From NCBI GenBank assembly GCA_018830765.1, contig JAHJRJ010000232.1, positions 1-9,196 on the forward strand: a stretch of DNA of 9,196 bases, given 5' to 3'. The notes below the pieces were generated by a model. It did no database searches, was not told where the DNA came from, and worked only from the letters and a program-made list of their open reading frames with translations. The translations under genes and the position numbers were made by a program. The DNA comes from Bacteroidota bacterium. Its GTDB lineage: Bacteria; Bacteroidota; Ignavibacteria; UBA10030; BY39. The number at the start of each line of letters is the position of its first letter. Position 1 is the stretch's first letter. Positions 1 through 7,403 of this stretch are shown here, in pieces.

Positions 1-482
1 GTCCCTTTTGGAACAGATGCCAAAACAGCTTTTTTCACCGCATCAGGATCAATCAATTTTGTAACTGCAGTCATAAAACCTATCATCACAATATTTACAA
101 CTAACTTTTTACCAAGGCCTTCGGCAAATCGTGTAGCAGGAATGGAATAATGAATCACATCCTTCCTTAAATTATGAGTTGTAACTAATTCTTCTTCGGT
201 AATCAAAATTCCCCCCACCGCTAATTCGGGAGTAAATCTTGTGTAAGCCTCTTGCGACATTACGATTAATATATGCGGCGTTGTAATATAAGGATATGCG
301 ATTGCTTCAGGATCAACTATCACTTGAGCGCTGCAAGCACTTCCGCGAGCTTCGGGACCGAAAGCTTGAATCATCGTGGAATGTTTATTATCGTAAATTG
401 CCGCAGCTTTTCCAATAATGTAGCCGCTCAGTATAACGCCTTGTCCGCCAAAACCGCCAATTTTTATTTCTGTTCTTGCCAT
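1..482 (-). CDS. korC: 2-oxoacid:ferredoxin oxidoreductase gamma subunit, KorC type (3' end beyond the window)
   Basis: Partial gene: 160 complete codons are visible from an ATG at 482, and the frame is still open at base 1. The family is usually about 180-190 residues, so only a short C-terminal piece is missing. The N-terminus MARTEIKIGGFGGQGVILSG carries the glycine-rich GGFGGQGV signature (residues 9-16) of gamma subunits. FGPEARGSACSAQV (41-54) is the other typical conserved block. The gamma subunit forms part of the heterotetramer that oxidatively decarboxylates 2-oxoacids to acyl-CoA while reducing ferredoxin. A good Shine-Dalgarno AAAGG lies seven bases before the ATG, and the gene starts 14 bases after the korB stop, so it is last of the visible korDABC operon. 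Family assignment is secure; substrate is inferred from the companion subunits. Confidence 0.9.
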   Translation of the reverse strand, partial: MARTEIKIGGFGGQGVILSGYIIGKAAAIYDNKHSTMIQAFGPEARGSACSAQVIVDPEAIAYPYITTPHILIVMSQEAYTRFTPELAVGGILITEEELVTTHNLRKDVIHYSIPATRFAEGLGKKLVVNIVMIGFMTAVTKLIDPDAVKKAVLASVPKG

Positions 483-496
483 ATTAAAACCTTTTA

Positions 497-1372
497 TTAA
501 CCTTTATATGGTGTATATTTATCGCCAAATTTTTTCTGGTAATGTTTGTTCATTAATTCTAAATACTCGGGTCTTTCCCTATCGACAAACTTGCCGACGA
601 TTATTTTACCTTGGAAATCCAATGAAACTGTTTTGGTATCAACACCATGTTTGATTTCACTGTTTTCTTTGTAGAACATCATTTGATCCAAACCATCACC
701 AAGTTTATTTCTTCGACTGTATAATGTCGGACACGGTGCCAATACTTCGATGAACGAAAACCCTTTTTTACCTAAAGCTTCCTTCATTGCTTTTGTTAAG
801 TGACGGACATGATATGCTGTCCATCTGGCAACATATACAGCACCGCAAGATTCTGCCAAGTATGGTAAATTAAATGGTTGTTCGAAATTTCCGTGAGGAG
901 CTGTAGTTGCCGTAGCGGAAATCGGCGTAGTTGGCGCAACTTGCCCTCCTGTCATTCCATAAATAAAATTGTTTACGCATATAATGGTCATATCCAAATT
1001 TCTCCGGGCTGCATGAATAAAATGATTTCCACCGATTGCAAGCAAATCGCCGTCGCCGCTATAAACTACAACTTTTAATTCAGGATTTGCTAACTTCAAT
1101 CCTGTCGCAAATGGAATAGGCCGGCCGTGAGTTGTATGAAACGAATCTAAATTTAGATATCCAGCAACTCTTCCTGTGCATCCGATACCCGATACTATCG
1201 ATACTTTATCTAAATCTAATCCGCTTGTTTCAAGTGCTCGTCCGAAACAGTTGACTGTTGTTCCAATACCACATCCCGAACACCAGATGTGAGGCATACG
1301 GTCCATACGCAGATACGATTCAACCGGATTGATTGGCATTGTTTCTTCGATGGTGTAAATTTCATCTTGCAT
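497..1372 (-). CDS. korB: 2-oxoglutarate:ferredoxin oxidoreductase beta subunit (TPP- and 4Fe-4S-binding)
   Basis: Catalytic subunit of 291 residues that binds thiamine diphosphate and the proximal [4Fe-4S] cluster, passing electrons from 2-oxoacid decarboxylation to ferredoxin. The four expected cluster cysteines are present: two in WCSGCG (Cys31, Cys34), one in GIGCTGR (Cys65) and one in APCPT (Cys214). The TPP/Mg site is visible as GDGD (106-109) followed by VNNFIYGMTGGQ (133-144). The sequence from GIGCTGR through HTTHGRPIPFATG is very typical of KorB. I chose the ATG at 1372 rather than an in-frame GTG at 1381: AAAGGTG sits six bases upstream of the ATG, whereas the GTG would itself be part of that ribosome binding site. 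The chosen ATG begins just one base after the korA stop codon, indicating coupled translation. Confidence 0.92.
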   Translation of the reverse strand: MQDEIYTIEETMPINPVESYLRMDRMPHIWCSGCGIGTTVNCFGRALETSGLDLDKVSIVSGIGCTGRVAGYLNLDSFHTTHGRPIPFATGLKLANPELKVVVYSGDGDLLAIGGNHFIHAARRNLDMTIICVNNFIYGMTGGQVAPTTPISATATTAPHGNFEQPFNLPYLAESCGAVYVARWTAYHVRHLTKAMKEALGKKGFSFIEVLAPCPTLYSRRNKLGDGLDQMMFYKENSEIKHGVDTKTVSLDFQGKIIVGKFVDRERPEYLELMNKHYQKKFGDKYTPYKG

Positions 1373-1373
1373 T

Positions 1374-2537
1374 TTATTCACCTTTCAAACTGCTAATAAT
1401 TGCGTTATAAATATCTTTTGGATTGTGAACAGTTCCACCGGCATGTGGAACAAGTTTCACCGGGACTTTGCCGTAAGCATTACGTTCGACCTCGAGCACC
1501 ATTTGCCCAAGATTAATTTCAGGAACAACAAATGATTTTATCTTCCCGGCAAGTTCTTTAATCTTTTTTTCGGGGAAGGGCCAAACAACTATTAATCGTA
1601 AATGACCTACTTTTATTCCTTCTTTTCGTGCTTGTTCAATTGCCGGAATTGCAACGCGCGAAGTGATACCGTATGATACAACAACAACATCGGCACCTTC
1701 GACTTGATCTTCCCGATACTCAATTATTTTATCTGCATTTAAACGGATTTTATTTACAAGTCGAGGTATCAACTTTGCTTGAGCCGCAGGCGACATAACA
1801 GGATAACCTTTTTCATTGTGTGTTAAGCCGGTAACGTGAATTCGATAACCGTCGCCGGCTTTTATTATTGGCGGAACCAAATCGGCATCAGGTTTAAACG
1901 GCAGGTAATCTTCTTTGGGTCCGTTATAAAAGCGACGAGGGTAGGCTTCTATTTCATCAGCATTCGGAATTACAACCCGCTCAGTCATATGACCGACACA
2001 TTCATCAAGCATCAACAAAACAGGAACACGATATTGTTCTGAAAGATTGAATGCTTTAATTGTAAGGTCGAAACTTTCCTGTGGTGAATTAGGACAGAGT
2101 GCAATTATTCCATAATCGCCGTGCGAACCCCATCGGGCTTGCATCATATCGCCTTGAGCGGGCTGTGTTGGTAAACCTGTTGATGGACCTGCACGCTGCA
2201 CATTAATAAAAACGCAAGGTGTTTCGGTCATTGCTGCTAAACCGATGTGTTCCATCATCAATGAAAAACCGGGGCCTGAAGTTACAGTCATTGCTTTTTT
2301 ACCACCCCAAACAGCTCCTTGTATAGCGATTGAAGAAGCAATCTCATCTTCCATCTGAATAAATACGCCGCCGACCAATGGAAATCGTTCAGCTATTCTT
2401 TCGACAACTTCTGTTGAAGGAGTTATAGGATAACCGGCTACGAACCGGCATCCTGCTGCAATTGCACCTTCGCTGCAGGCATGATCTCCATCTAAAAAGT
2501 GTGACCCCGTTAAAACTCCTTTTGGATCTGCTTTCAT
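1374..2537 (-). CDS. korA: 2-oxoglutarate:ferredoxin oxidoreductase alpha subunit
   Basis: Alpha subunit of 387 residues, with an N-terminal transketolase-like pyrimidine-binding domain (about 15-190) and a C-terminal transketolase-C-like domain (about 275-385). Diagnostic blocks are GYPITPST (35-42), MEDEIAS (62-68), SGPGFSLMMEHIG (87-99) and RAGPSTGLPTQPAQGD (115-130), all standard in this family. With KorB it completes the TPP active site that converts a 2-oxoacid plus CoA to acyl-CoA, CO2 and reduced ferredoxin. The gamma domain is not fused to it, which agrees with a separate korC. The start is supported by AAGGAGT spanning the korD stop codon just upstream; the gap to korD is five bases. 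2-oxoglutarate is the likeliest substrate given the D-A-B-C order, although branched-chain or other 2-oxoacids cannot be excluded by eye. Confidence 0.92.
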   Translation of the reverse strand: MKADPKGVLTGSHFLDGDHACSEGAIAAGCRFVAGYPITPSTEVVERIAERFPLVGGVFIQMEDEIASSIAIQGAVWGGKKAMTVTSGPGFSLMMEHIGLAAMTETPCVFINVQRAGPSTGLPTQPAQGDMMQARWGSHGDYGIIALCPNSPQESFDLTIKAFNLSEQYRVPVLLMLDECVGHMTERVVIPNADEIEAYPRRFYNGPKEDYLPFKPDADLVPPIIKAGDGYRIHVTGLTHNEKGYPVMSPAAQAKLIPRLVNKIRLNADKIIEYREDQVEGADVVVVSYGITSRVAIPAIEQARKEGIKVGHLRLIVVWPFPEKKIKELAGKIKSFVVPEINLGQMVLEVERNAYGKVPVKLVPHAGGTVHNPKDIYNAIISSLKGE

Positions 2538-2542
2538 TTACA

Positions 2543-2797
2543 TTACTCCTTAATTTTATCTTTTTTTATTCTAAAACCATAAATTGCAAAATCGGGGCAT
2601 AAAAGCCCGCACATATCACAGCCGTTGCATAATTCTTGAGAGACCAAAACGGGTGGGTGATATCCCTTTGCATTATATTGTTCGGAAAGTTTTAAAGCTT
2701 CAGTCGGACAGAATTCAACACAAAAGCCGCAACCTTTACATCTTTCGACTGTAATAACGACTGACCCTGAAACTTTTTTTTCTTGAGTTGTTGTCAT
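2543..2797 (-). CDS. korD: 2-oxoacid:ferredoxin oxidoreductase delta subunit (2x[4Fe-4S] ferredoxin)
   Basis: An 84-residue ferredoxin-type protein with two complete cluster motifs: CKGCGFCVEFCP (Cys20, 23, 26, 30) and CNGCDMCGLLCPD (Cys57, 60, 63, 67). It is the electron-transfer subunit of the oxidoreductase, relaying electrons from the KorB cluster toward soluble ferredoxin. It is the first gene of the minus-strand operon and ends five bases before the korA start. Only a weak ribosome binding site (CCAGG) precedes the ATG at 2797. No alternative start keeps the full length. Out of context it could be called a generic 4Fe-4S protein; the neighbours make the subunit assignment firm. Confidence 0.9.
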   Translation of the reverse strand: MTTTQEKKVSGSVVITVERCKGCGFCVEFCPTEALKLSEQYNAKGYHPPVLVSQELCNGCDMCGLLCPDFAIYGFRIKKDKIKE

Positions 2798-2862
2798 TTT
2801 ATGCCTGGAATAATTATGAGGTCTGATTTTATTTTCTTAAAGTTAAAAAATATTTTGAAGAA

Positions 2863-2891
2863 TTGCAAAAGAGCTTTTTTTTAGTTATTTT
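2863..2891 (+). promoter_or_regulatory. Putative sigma-70-type promoter for the nfeD-slipin-polB operon
   Basis: TTGCAA (2863-2868), a 17-base spacer and TATTTT (2886-2891) resemble -35 and -10 boxes, each matching consensus at four of six positions. A start near 2898 would leave a leader of about 20 bases before the ATG at 2919. TTGCAA is its own reverse complement. Read on the other strand it has TAACTT (2845-2840) at the same 17-base spacing, a weaker candidate promoter for korDABC. This is the only intergenic space in which both divergent operons could start. Prediction by eye only. Confidence 0.35.
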
Positions 2892-2918
2892 GTGATTGGA
2901 AAAACAACACAATAGGTT

Positions 2919-4238
2919 ATGAAAAAGGTAACAAAAACTTTTATACTTCAAATTGCGATTTGCGTAATACTGACAACGAGCTTTGGATTAGTATCACAAA
3001 CGGAGGAAAACACTTTCGCAAAAAGAGTAATTGTGATTTCGGTTGACGGTTCAATCAACCCGTCGAGTGCTGAATACATCAATTCAGGTATTAAACGTGC
3101 ACGCGAAAAAAATGCAGAGTGTCTGATTATTAAACTGAATACACCGGGTGGGTTATTAAAATCTACTCGCATAATTGTAACCGATATACTCAACTCTGAA
3201 ATTCCTGTGGTTGTGTTCGTTTACCCGGGCGGATCTCAGGCGGCATCGGCGGGTGTTTTCATCACACTTGCGGGTCATATCGCCGCAATGGCACCCGGAA
3301 CTAACATCGGCGCAGCGCACCCTGTGTCCTTGCAAGGCGAACAAGATTCCATTATGAACGAAAAAGCTACGAACGACGCCGCAGCATTTATAAGAACAAT
3401 AAGCGAGAAGCGCGCACGAAACATCCAATGGGCTGAAGATGCAGTCCGGAAAAGTTTATCCATTACTGAAACTGAAGCGTTGAAAGGAAGGGTTATCGAT
3501 ATAATCGCGATTTCAGTACAAGATTTGTTGGAAAAAATACACGGAAAAGAAATCAGCTTATCTTTCGGTAAAAAGGTGTTGGATACTAAAAACGCTGAGG
3601 TAATTAATGTCGAAATGAATTTTCAACAAAAAATTCTCGACCTACTCAGCGACCCGAACATCGCATACATATTATTTATGATAGGTATATACGGGATTAT
3701 GTTTGAGCTTTATAATCCCGGCACGATATTCCCCGGCGTAGTAGGAGTAATTAGTTTAATTCTCGCTTTCTACTCGTTGCACACGCTTCCGGTAAACTAT
3801 GCAGGCTTAGCGTTAATTATTTTTGCCTTTATTTTATTCATCGCAGAAATTAAAGTAGTCAGCCACGGACTTTTATCGATTGGCGGAGTTATATCGTTAG
3901 TCCTTGGGTCAATAATGTTAATAGATACGGAGTCAACATTGGAAGTAATCGAAATTTCTTGGCAAGTAATTTTAGTAACTGTCATACTCACCGCTGCTTT
4001 CTTCATATTTGCAATAGGTTTTGGAATTAAAGCACAAAGCCGCAAACCTACGACCGGAATTGAAGGGATTATTGGAGAAATTGGCGAGACAATCAGCAAT
4101 TTAGAACCCGAAGGACAAATTAGGGTGCACGGCGAGCTTTGGAATGCAGAAAGTTTAGATGGTTCTATTAGTAAAGGCACAAAAGTTAAAGTTACTCAAG
4201 TTTCAAATCTTAAATTAATGGTTCATAAAACAACATAA
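2919..4238 (+). CDS. nfeD: Membrane-bound ClpP-class serine protease, NfeD / stomatin-operon-partner family
   Basis: A 439-residue long-form NfeD protein. Residues 1-26 are a hydrophobic signal or anchor. About 35-215 form a ClpP/crotonase-like protease domain with NTPGG (74-78), the nucleophile in AASAG (Ser110) and AMAPGTNIGAAHPV (123-136). Lys149 in NEKATND lies at the spacing of the Ser97/Lys138 catalytic dyad of the Pyrococcus horikoshii 1510-N protease, as I recall that sequence. Four to five membrane segments follow (about 248-264, 270-289, 293-310, 316-335, 347-370). The end (about 380-436) is the NfeD OB-fold domain. Known family members cleave the C-terminus of the partner stomatin. 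The slipin gene follows after 22 bases, the classic pairing. The leader has only a poor ribosome site (AGG), but MKKVTKTFIL is a convincing signal start. Confidence 0.9.
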   Translation: MKKVTKTFILQIAICVILTTSFGLVSQTEENTFAKRVIVISVDGSINPSSAEYINSGIKRAREKNAECLIIKLNTPGGLLKSTRIIVTDILNSEIPVVVFVYPGGSQAASAGVFITLAGHIAAMAPGTNIGAAHPVSLQGEQDSIMNEKATNDAAAFIRTISEKRARNIQWAEDAVRKSLSITETEALKGRVIDIIAISVQDLLEKIHGKEISLSFGKKVLDTKNAEVINVEMNFQQKILDLLSDPNIAYILFMIGIYGIMFELYNPGTIFPGVVGVISLILAFYSLHTLPVNYAGLALIIFAFILFIAEIKVVSHGLLSIGGVISLVLGSIMLIDTESTLEVIEISWQVILVTVILTAAFFIFAIGFGIKAQSRKPTTGIEGIIGEIGETISNLEPEGQIRVHGELWNAESLDGSISKGTKVKVTQVSNLKLMVHKTT

Positions 4239-4260
4239 AATAAATCGAAAGGAAATCTTT

Positions 4261-5022
4261 ATGCAGCAAATATTCTACACATTATTAATAATGGGAGTTT
4301 TTTTCCTGTTAATTATTCTAGCAAATGCAATACGAATTTTACGTGAGTATGAACGCGGTGTAATTTTTCGGTTAGGAAGATTGATTGCCGTTAAAGGACC
4401 CGGCTTGATTTTGCTCATCCCTCTGATTGATAGGATGGTAAGAGTAAGTTTGAGAACGGTTGTGATGGATGTTCCCCCACAAGATGTAATTACAAAAGAC
4501 AACGTTTCTATAAAAGTAAACGCCGTGGTCTATTTCCGCGTGATACAGCCCGACAAAGCAATCGTCGAAGTAGAGAGTTTTCTTTTTGCCACTTCACAAT
4601 TATCACAAACTACGCTGCGAAGTATATTGGGGCAATCGGAATTGGATGAGTTACTTTCACAGCGCGATAAAATCAATCGCGAGCTGGCAAAAATAATTGA
4701 TAATCAAACTGAGCCGTGGGGAATTAAAGTATCGAACGTCGAAGTAAAGCATATAGATTTGCCACAGGAGATGCAGCGTGCAATGGCAAAACAAGCCGAA
4801 GCCGAAAGAGAACGTCGTGCAAAAGTTATACACGCTGAAGGCGAATTCCAGGCAAGTCAACGGTTATCTGACGCAGCGCAGATAATAAGCATAAACCCTG
4901 CAGCTTTACAGCTTCGCTTCTTGCAAACCCTAACGGAAGTCGCTTCGGAGAAGAACTCGACTATCATTTTCCCCGTTCCGATTGATATTATTTCAGCTTT
5001 TTTACCTAAGGAAAAGAAATAA
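4261..5022 (+). CDS. Slipin (stomatin-like SPFH-domain membrane protein)
   Basis: A 253-residue bacterial slipin. One hydrophobic membrane segment (about 4-24) is followed by the SPFH/Band-7 domain (about 27-190), with the recognisable blocks REYERGVIFRLGR (28-40), GPGLILLIPLID (46-57), VPPQDVITKDNVSIKVNAVV (71-90) and EVKHIDLP (161-168). A charged helical stretch (about 172-205, rich in Ala, Glu and Arg) should form the oligomerising coiled coil. The C-terminus (about 234-248, TIIFPVPIDIISAF) is hydrophobic, the region cut by the partner protease in the archaeal stomatin/1510-N pair. Slipins form ring or cage scaffolds in the membrane. AAAGGAAA precedes the ATG at good spacing. The gene sits between its probable protease and the degenerate polymerase, in the same transcript by spacing. 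Confidence 0.92.
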   Translation: MQQIFYTLLIMGVFFLLIILANAIRILREYERGVIFRLGRLIAVKGPGLILLIPLIDRMVRVSLRTVVMDVPPQDVITKDNVSIKVNAVVYFRVIQPDKAIVEVESFLFATSQLSQTTLRSILGQSELDELLSQRDKINRELAKIIDNQTEPWGIKVSNVEVKHIDLPQEMQRAMAKQAEAERERRAKVIHAEGEFQASQRLSDAAQIISINPAALQLRFLQTLTEVASEKNSTIIFPVPIDIISAFLPKEKK

Positions 5023-5029
5023 TTGATTT

Positions 5030-7387
5030 GTGAGTGAGCCAATTTTATTCGGACACGACCCGTATCCTAACATCGTTGCAGTTCAGCATATCGACGATAA
5101 TAAGATGCGGGTTTATGTCCGTAAAGATAATACCGTCGTTTCAGAAGACCATGATTTCTTCCCTTTCTTTCTTATCTCGGAGGAACATTATTTATCCGAT
5201 TATAAACGAAAACATTGGGTTAAACTACTGGAGGGCGAGAACTATTTTCGCTATATCGTTGCATTCACTCGCTGGTTCGATATGTTCGATTGCATCCGTT
5301 ATGTAATGACGCGCTACAATCAGCAAACCGGAAAAAACATCTCCTCCTTTACCGACCTGCCGATTATTCGTTTACGACTCGACCCCGTATCTCAATATTT
5401 GATTCAAACAGGAAAAACCTGCTACAAGGGAATGGAGTTTGAAGATATTTATCGCATACAGATTTATATTGAAACTCATAAAAAACCCGGTCACAGATAT
5501 AGCAACCCCGAGCGCAAAGAAGACGAGATAAAACTTATTGGAATATCCGATAGTAAGGGTCGACAATTCATAATCGGCAAAAAAGAAAAATCCGAAAAAG
5601 ATATTTTAGAAGAATTTATCTCTTTTGTCCGGACTAAAGACCCAGATATCATCGAAGGACATTACCTGCATAACTTCACCATCCCGTATTTTATCAAAAG
5701 ATGCGAGATCAACGGATGCGATTTCAATGTCGGACGTGACCAAAGCCAACCTAAAATTATCGAGCCGAATTACTTACAGGTCGATAGCCCTATCGATATC
5801 GCAACCTACACAATAGCAGGCAGACAATTAATCGACACACATCTGTTGTTACAAAGTTATGATCTGACTCATAAAACCTTAGGCAGTTATAATCTAACCA
5901 CCGCATCCAACCTTCTTGGTTATGAATCCCCCAACAATAAATCCGAGACAGAAATACTTGACGAAGAGAATGAAATAGAAATTCTCATAAATAAATGCCG
6001 GGAATATAATGATAGAATCAAGTATATCATCGACTTAATCCTACCTGCTTATTTTGAGCAGGTAAAGATATTTCCGTTCAGTTTAGAAACTTTAATTAAA
6101 ATCGGATCAGCCTCAAAAATCGAATCGCTTTTAAAACGTGAATACGTTCGAAATAGACACTCTATTCCTAGACCCCAATCACCCATCCCCAAAACAGGCT
6201 CGTATCCGGGCGTGTTTTTGAGAGGCGTTATCGGTTCAGGGCTTTATGTAGAGATAGAGTTGATGTTTGCAACAATTATGATAAACGAGGAGTATCATCC
6301 GGCATCCGACACATTAAATATTTTTTACCGGATGTTGAAAGAGTTGAGAGAATTCAAGGAAGCATTAAAGAAAAATTATCAAGAATCATCCAGCGATAAG
6401 CAAGTTGATATAATCCAAAACACATTCAGATTTTTGATTGATTCTGCATTCGGATACTTAACCTATAATCGCGGCTTATTTAATGATTACGCACTCGCCA
6501 ACAAAATTGCCGAGACAGGCCAAATTCTTCTGAAACAACTAATAGAATCAATACAATCGAGAGGTGGAGAAATTATCGAAGCTGATACTGAAGGGATATT
6601 TTTCGTCCCGCCCCCACACGTAAAAGACCCGGAAGGCGAAGAAAAATTTATCAAGCGAATTAACGAAGACATTCCGAATCAATATAATTTATTAATCGGG
6701 GGTCGTTATAAAAAAATTCTTTCCTATAAAAAAAAGAATTATGCAACGATAGATTATGATAACCGAATGCGTATAAAAGGTTCGGCTCTAATCTCAAAAA
6801 ACTTAAAACGTTTCGGAAAGAATTATATTCAACAATGTGTAGAATGCTTGTTGAATGAAAACTTCAAAGCTCTACACAACCTTTATATAAACATTTATAG
6901 AGATATCGTAAATCATAATTGGCAAGTTCAGGATTTTATGAGAGTAGAAACTTTAAAGGAATCTTTAGAAAGATACAGCCATGAGATCAAAGCAGAATCA
7001 AGAAACCGAAGCGCTGCTTATGAACTTGCGATGAAATCGGATAGAAGTTGGAAGGTAGGAGATAAAATCGCTTACTATATAACGGGCATAGATGCAAACA
7101 TTAGGACTTTTGAGAATTGTAAGTTAGCGGAAGAGTGGAATCCTCTCTTTCCAGACGAGAACACGGCTTATTACCTAAAAAATTTAGAAGATTTTTCTAA
7201 GAAGTTTGAAGGATTTTTCAACAAAGAAGATTATGCAGCAATCTTTACGACAGAAGAGATGTTGGATTTTTCGATTGAGAGTATAAAAATAATTAACACA
7301 CAGCTTTCCGGTGATCAGCAAACCGATGACGAACAAGAAAAAGAAACACTATCAGGAGATCACACAATATGGTTGGCTGATGATTAA
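5030..7387 (+). CDS. Family-B DNA polymerase homologue with degenerate (probably inactive) polymerase and exonuclease sites
   Basis: A 785-residue protein with the full PolB layout: N-terminal domain (about 1-140), 3'-5' exonuclease domain (about 141-340) and palm-fingers-thumb (about 380-740). The fold shows in DPDIIEGH (204-211), IDTHLLL then LGSYNLTTASNLLG (268-297), GSASKIESLLKRE (359-371), SFGYL-like DSAFGYL (471-477) and KKKNYA (567-572). Catalytic positions are lost. Exo I reads IYIET (145-149), Exo II NFT (215-217), and Exo III has Lys322 and Tyr326 where Tyr and Asp are expected. Motif A lacks D-x-x-SLYPS; motif B has Arg467 and Asp471 for Lys and Asn; motif C is ADTEG (518-522) for GDTDS. 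The acidic tail (about 757-785) is not conserved in the family. It starts at GTG 5030, the only start after an in-frame stop at 5024, seven bases past the slipin. The intact long frame argues for a functional, non-catalytic protein. Inactivated PolB clades are known in archaea, with a few bacterial members (recalled). Confidence 0.85.
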   Translation: MSEPILFGHDPYPNIVAVQHIDDNKMRVYVRKDNTVVSEDHDFFPFFLISEEHYLSDYKRKHWVKLLEGENYFRYIVAFTRWFDMFDCIRYVMTRYNQQTGKNISSFTDLPIIRLRLDPVSQYLIQTGKTCYKGMEFEDIYRIQIYIETHKKPGHRYSNPERKEDEIKLIGISDSKGRQFIIGKKEKSEKDILEEFISFVRTKDPDIIEGHYLHNFTIPYFIKRCEINGCDFNVGRDQSQPKIIEPNYLQVDSPIDIATYTIAGRQLIDTHLLLQSYDLTHKTLGSYNLTTASNLLGYESPNNKSETEILDEENEIEILINKCREYNDRIKYIIDLILPAYFEQVKIFPFSLETLIKIGSASKIESLLKREYVRNRHSIPRPQSPIPKTGSYPGVFLRGVIGSGLYVEIELMFATIMINEEYHPASDTLNIFYRMLKELREFKEALKKNYQESSSDKQVDIIQNTFRFLIDSAFGYLTYNRGLFNDYALANKIAETGQILLKQLIESIQSRGGEIIEADTEGIFFVPPPHVKDPEGEEKFIKRINEDIPNQYNLLIGGRYKKILSYKKKNYATIDYDNRMRIKGSALISKNLKRFGKNYIQQCVECLLNENFKALHNLYINIYRDIVNHNWQVQDFMRVETLKESLERYSHEIKAESRNRSAAYELAMKSDRSWKVGDKIAYYITGIDANIRTFENCKLAEEWNPLFPDENTAYYLKNLEDFSKKFEGFFNKEDYAAIFTTEEMLDFSIESIKIINTQLSGDQQTDDEQEKETLSGDHTIWLADD

Positions 7388-7403
7388 AATTCGAATGGAC
7401 AGT

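Noticed and set aside
273..500. 75-codon plus-strand open frame at the left end
   Set aside because: It lies antisense to korC, whose family motifs are unmistakable; the translation has no protein-like pattern.
3156..4180. Minus-strand open frames under the NfeD gene (3156-3428, 3275-3463, 3797-4180)
   Set aside because: Shadows of a well-conserved plus-strand protein; no ribosome sites or family motifs.
5030..7387. Calling the polymerase homologue a pseudogene
   Set aside because: The frame is intact over 785 codons with all domains and many conserved structural blocks; changes sit specifically at catalytic positions, which suggests altered function, not decay.
7388..7403. Bidirectional terminator between the polymerase homologue and the cobalamin-binding gene
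   Set aside because: No stem of useful length followed by a T-tract is visible on either strand in the 16-base gap.
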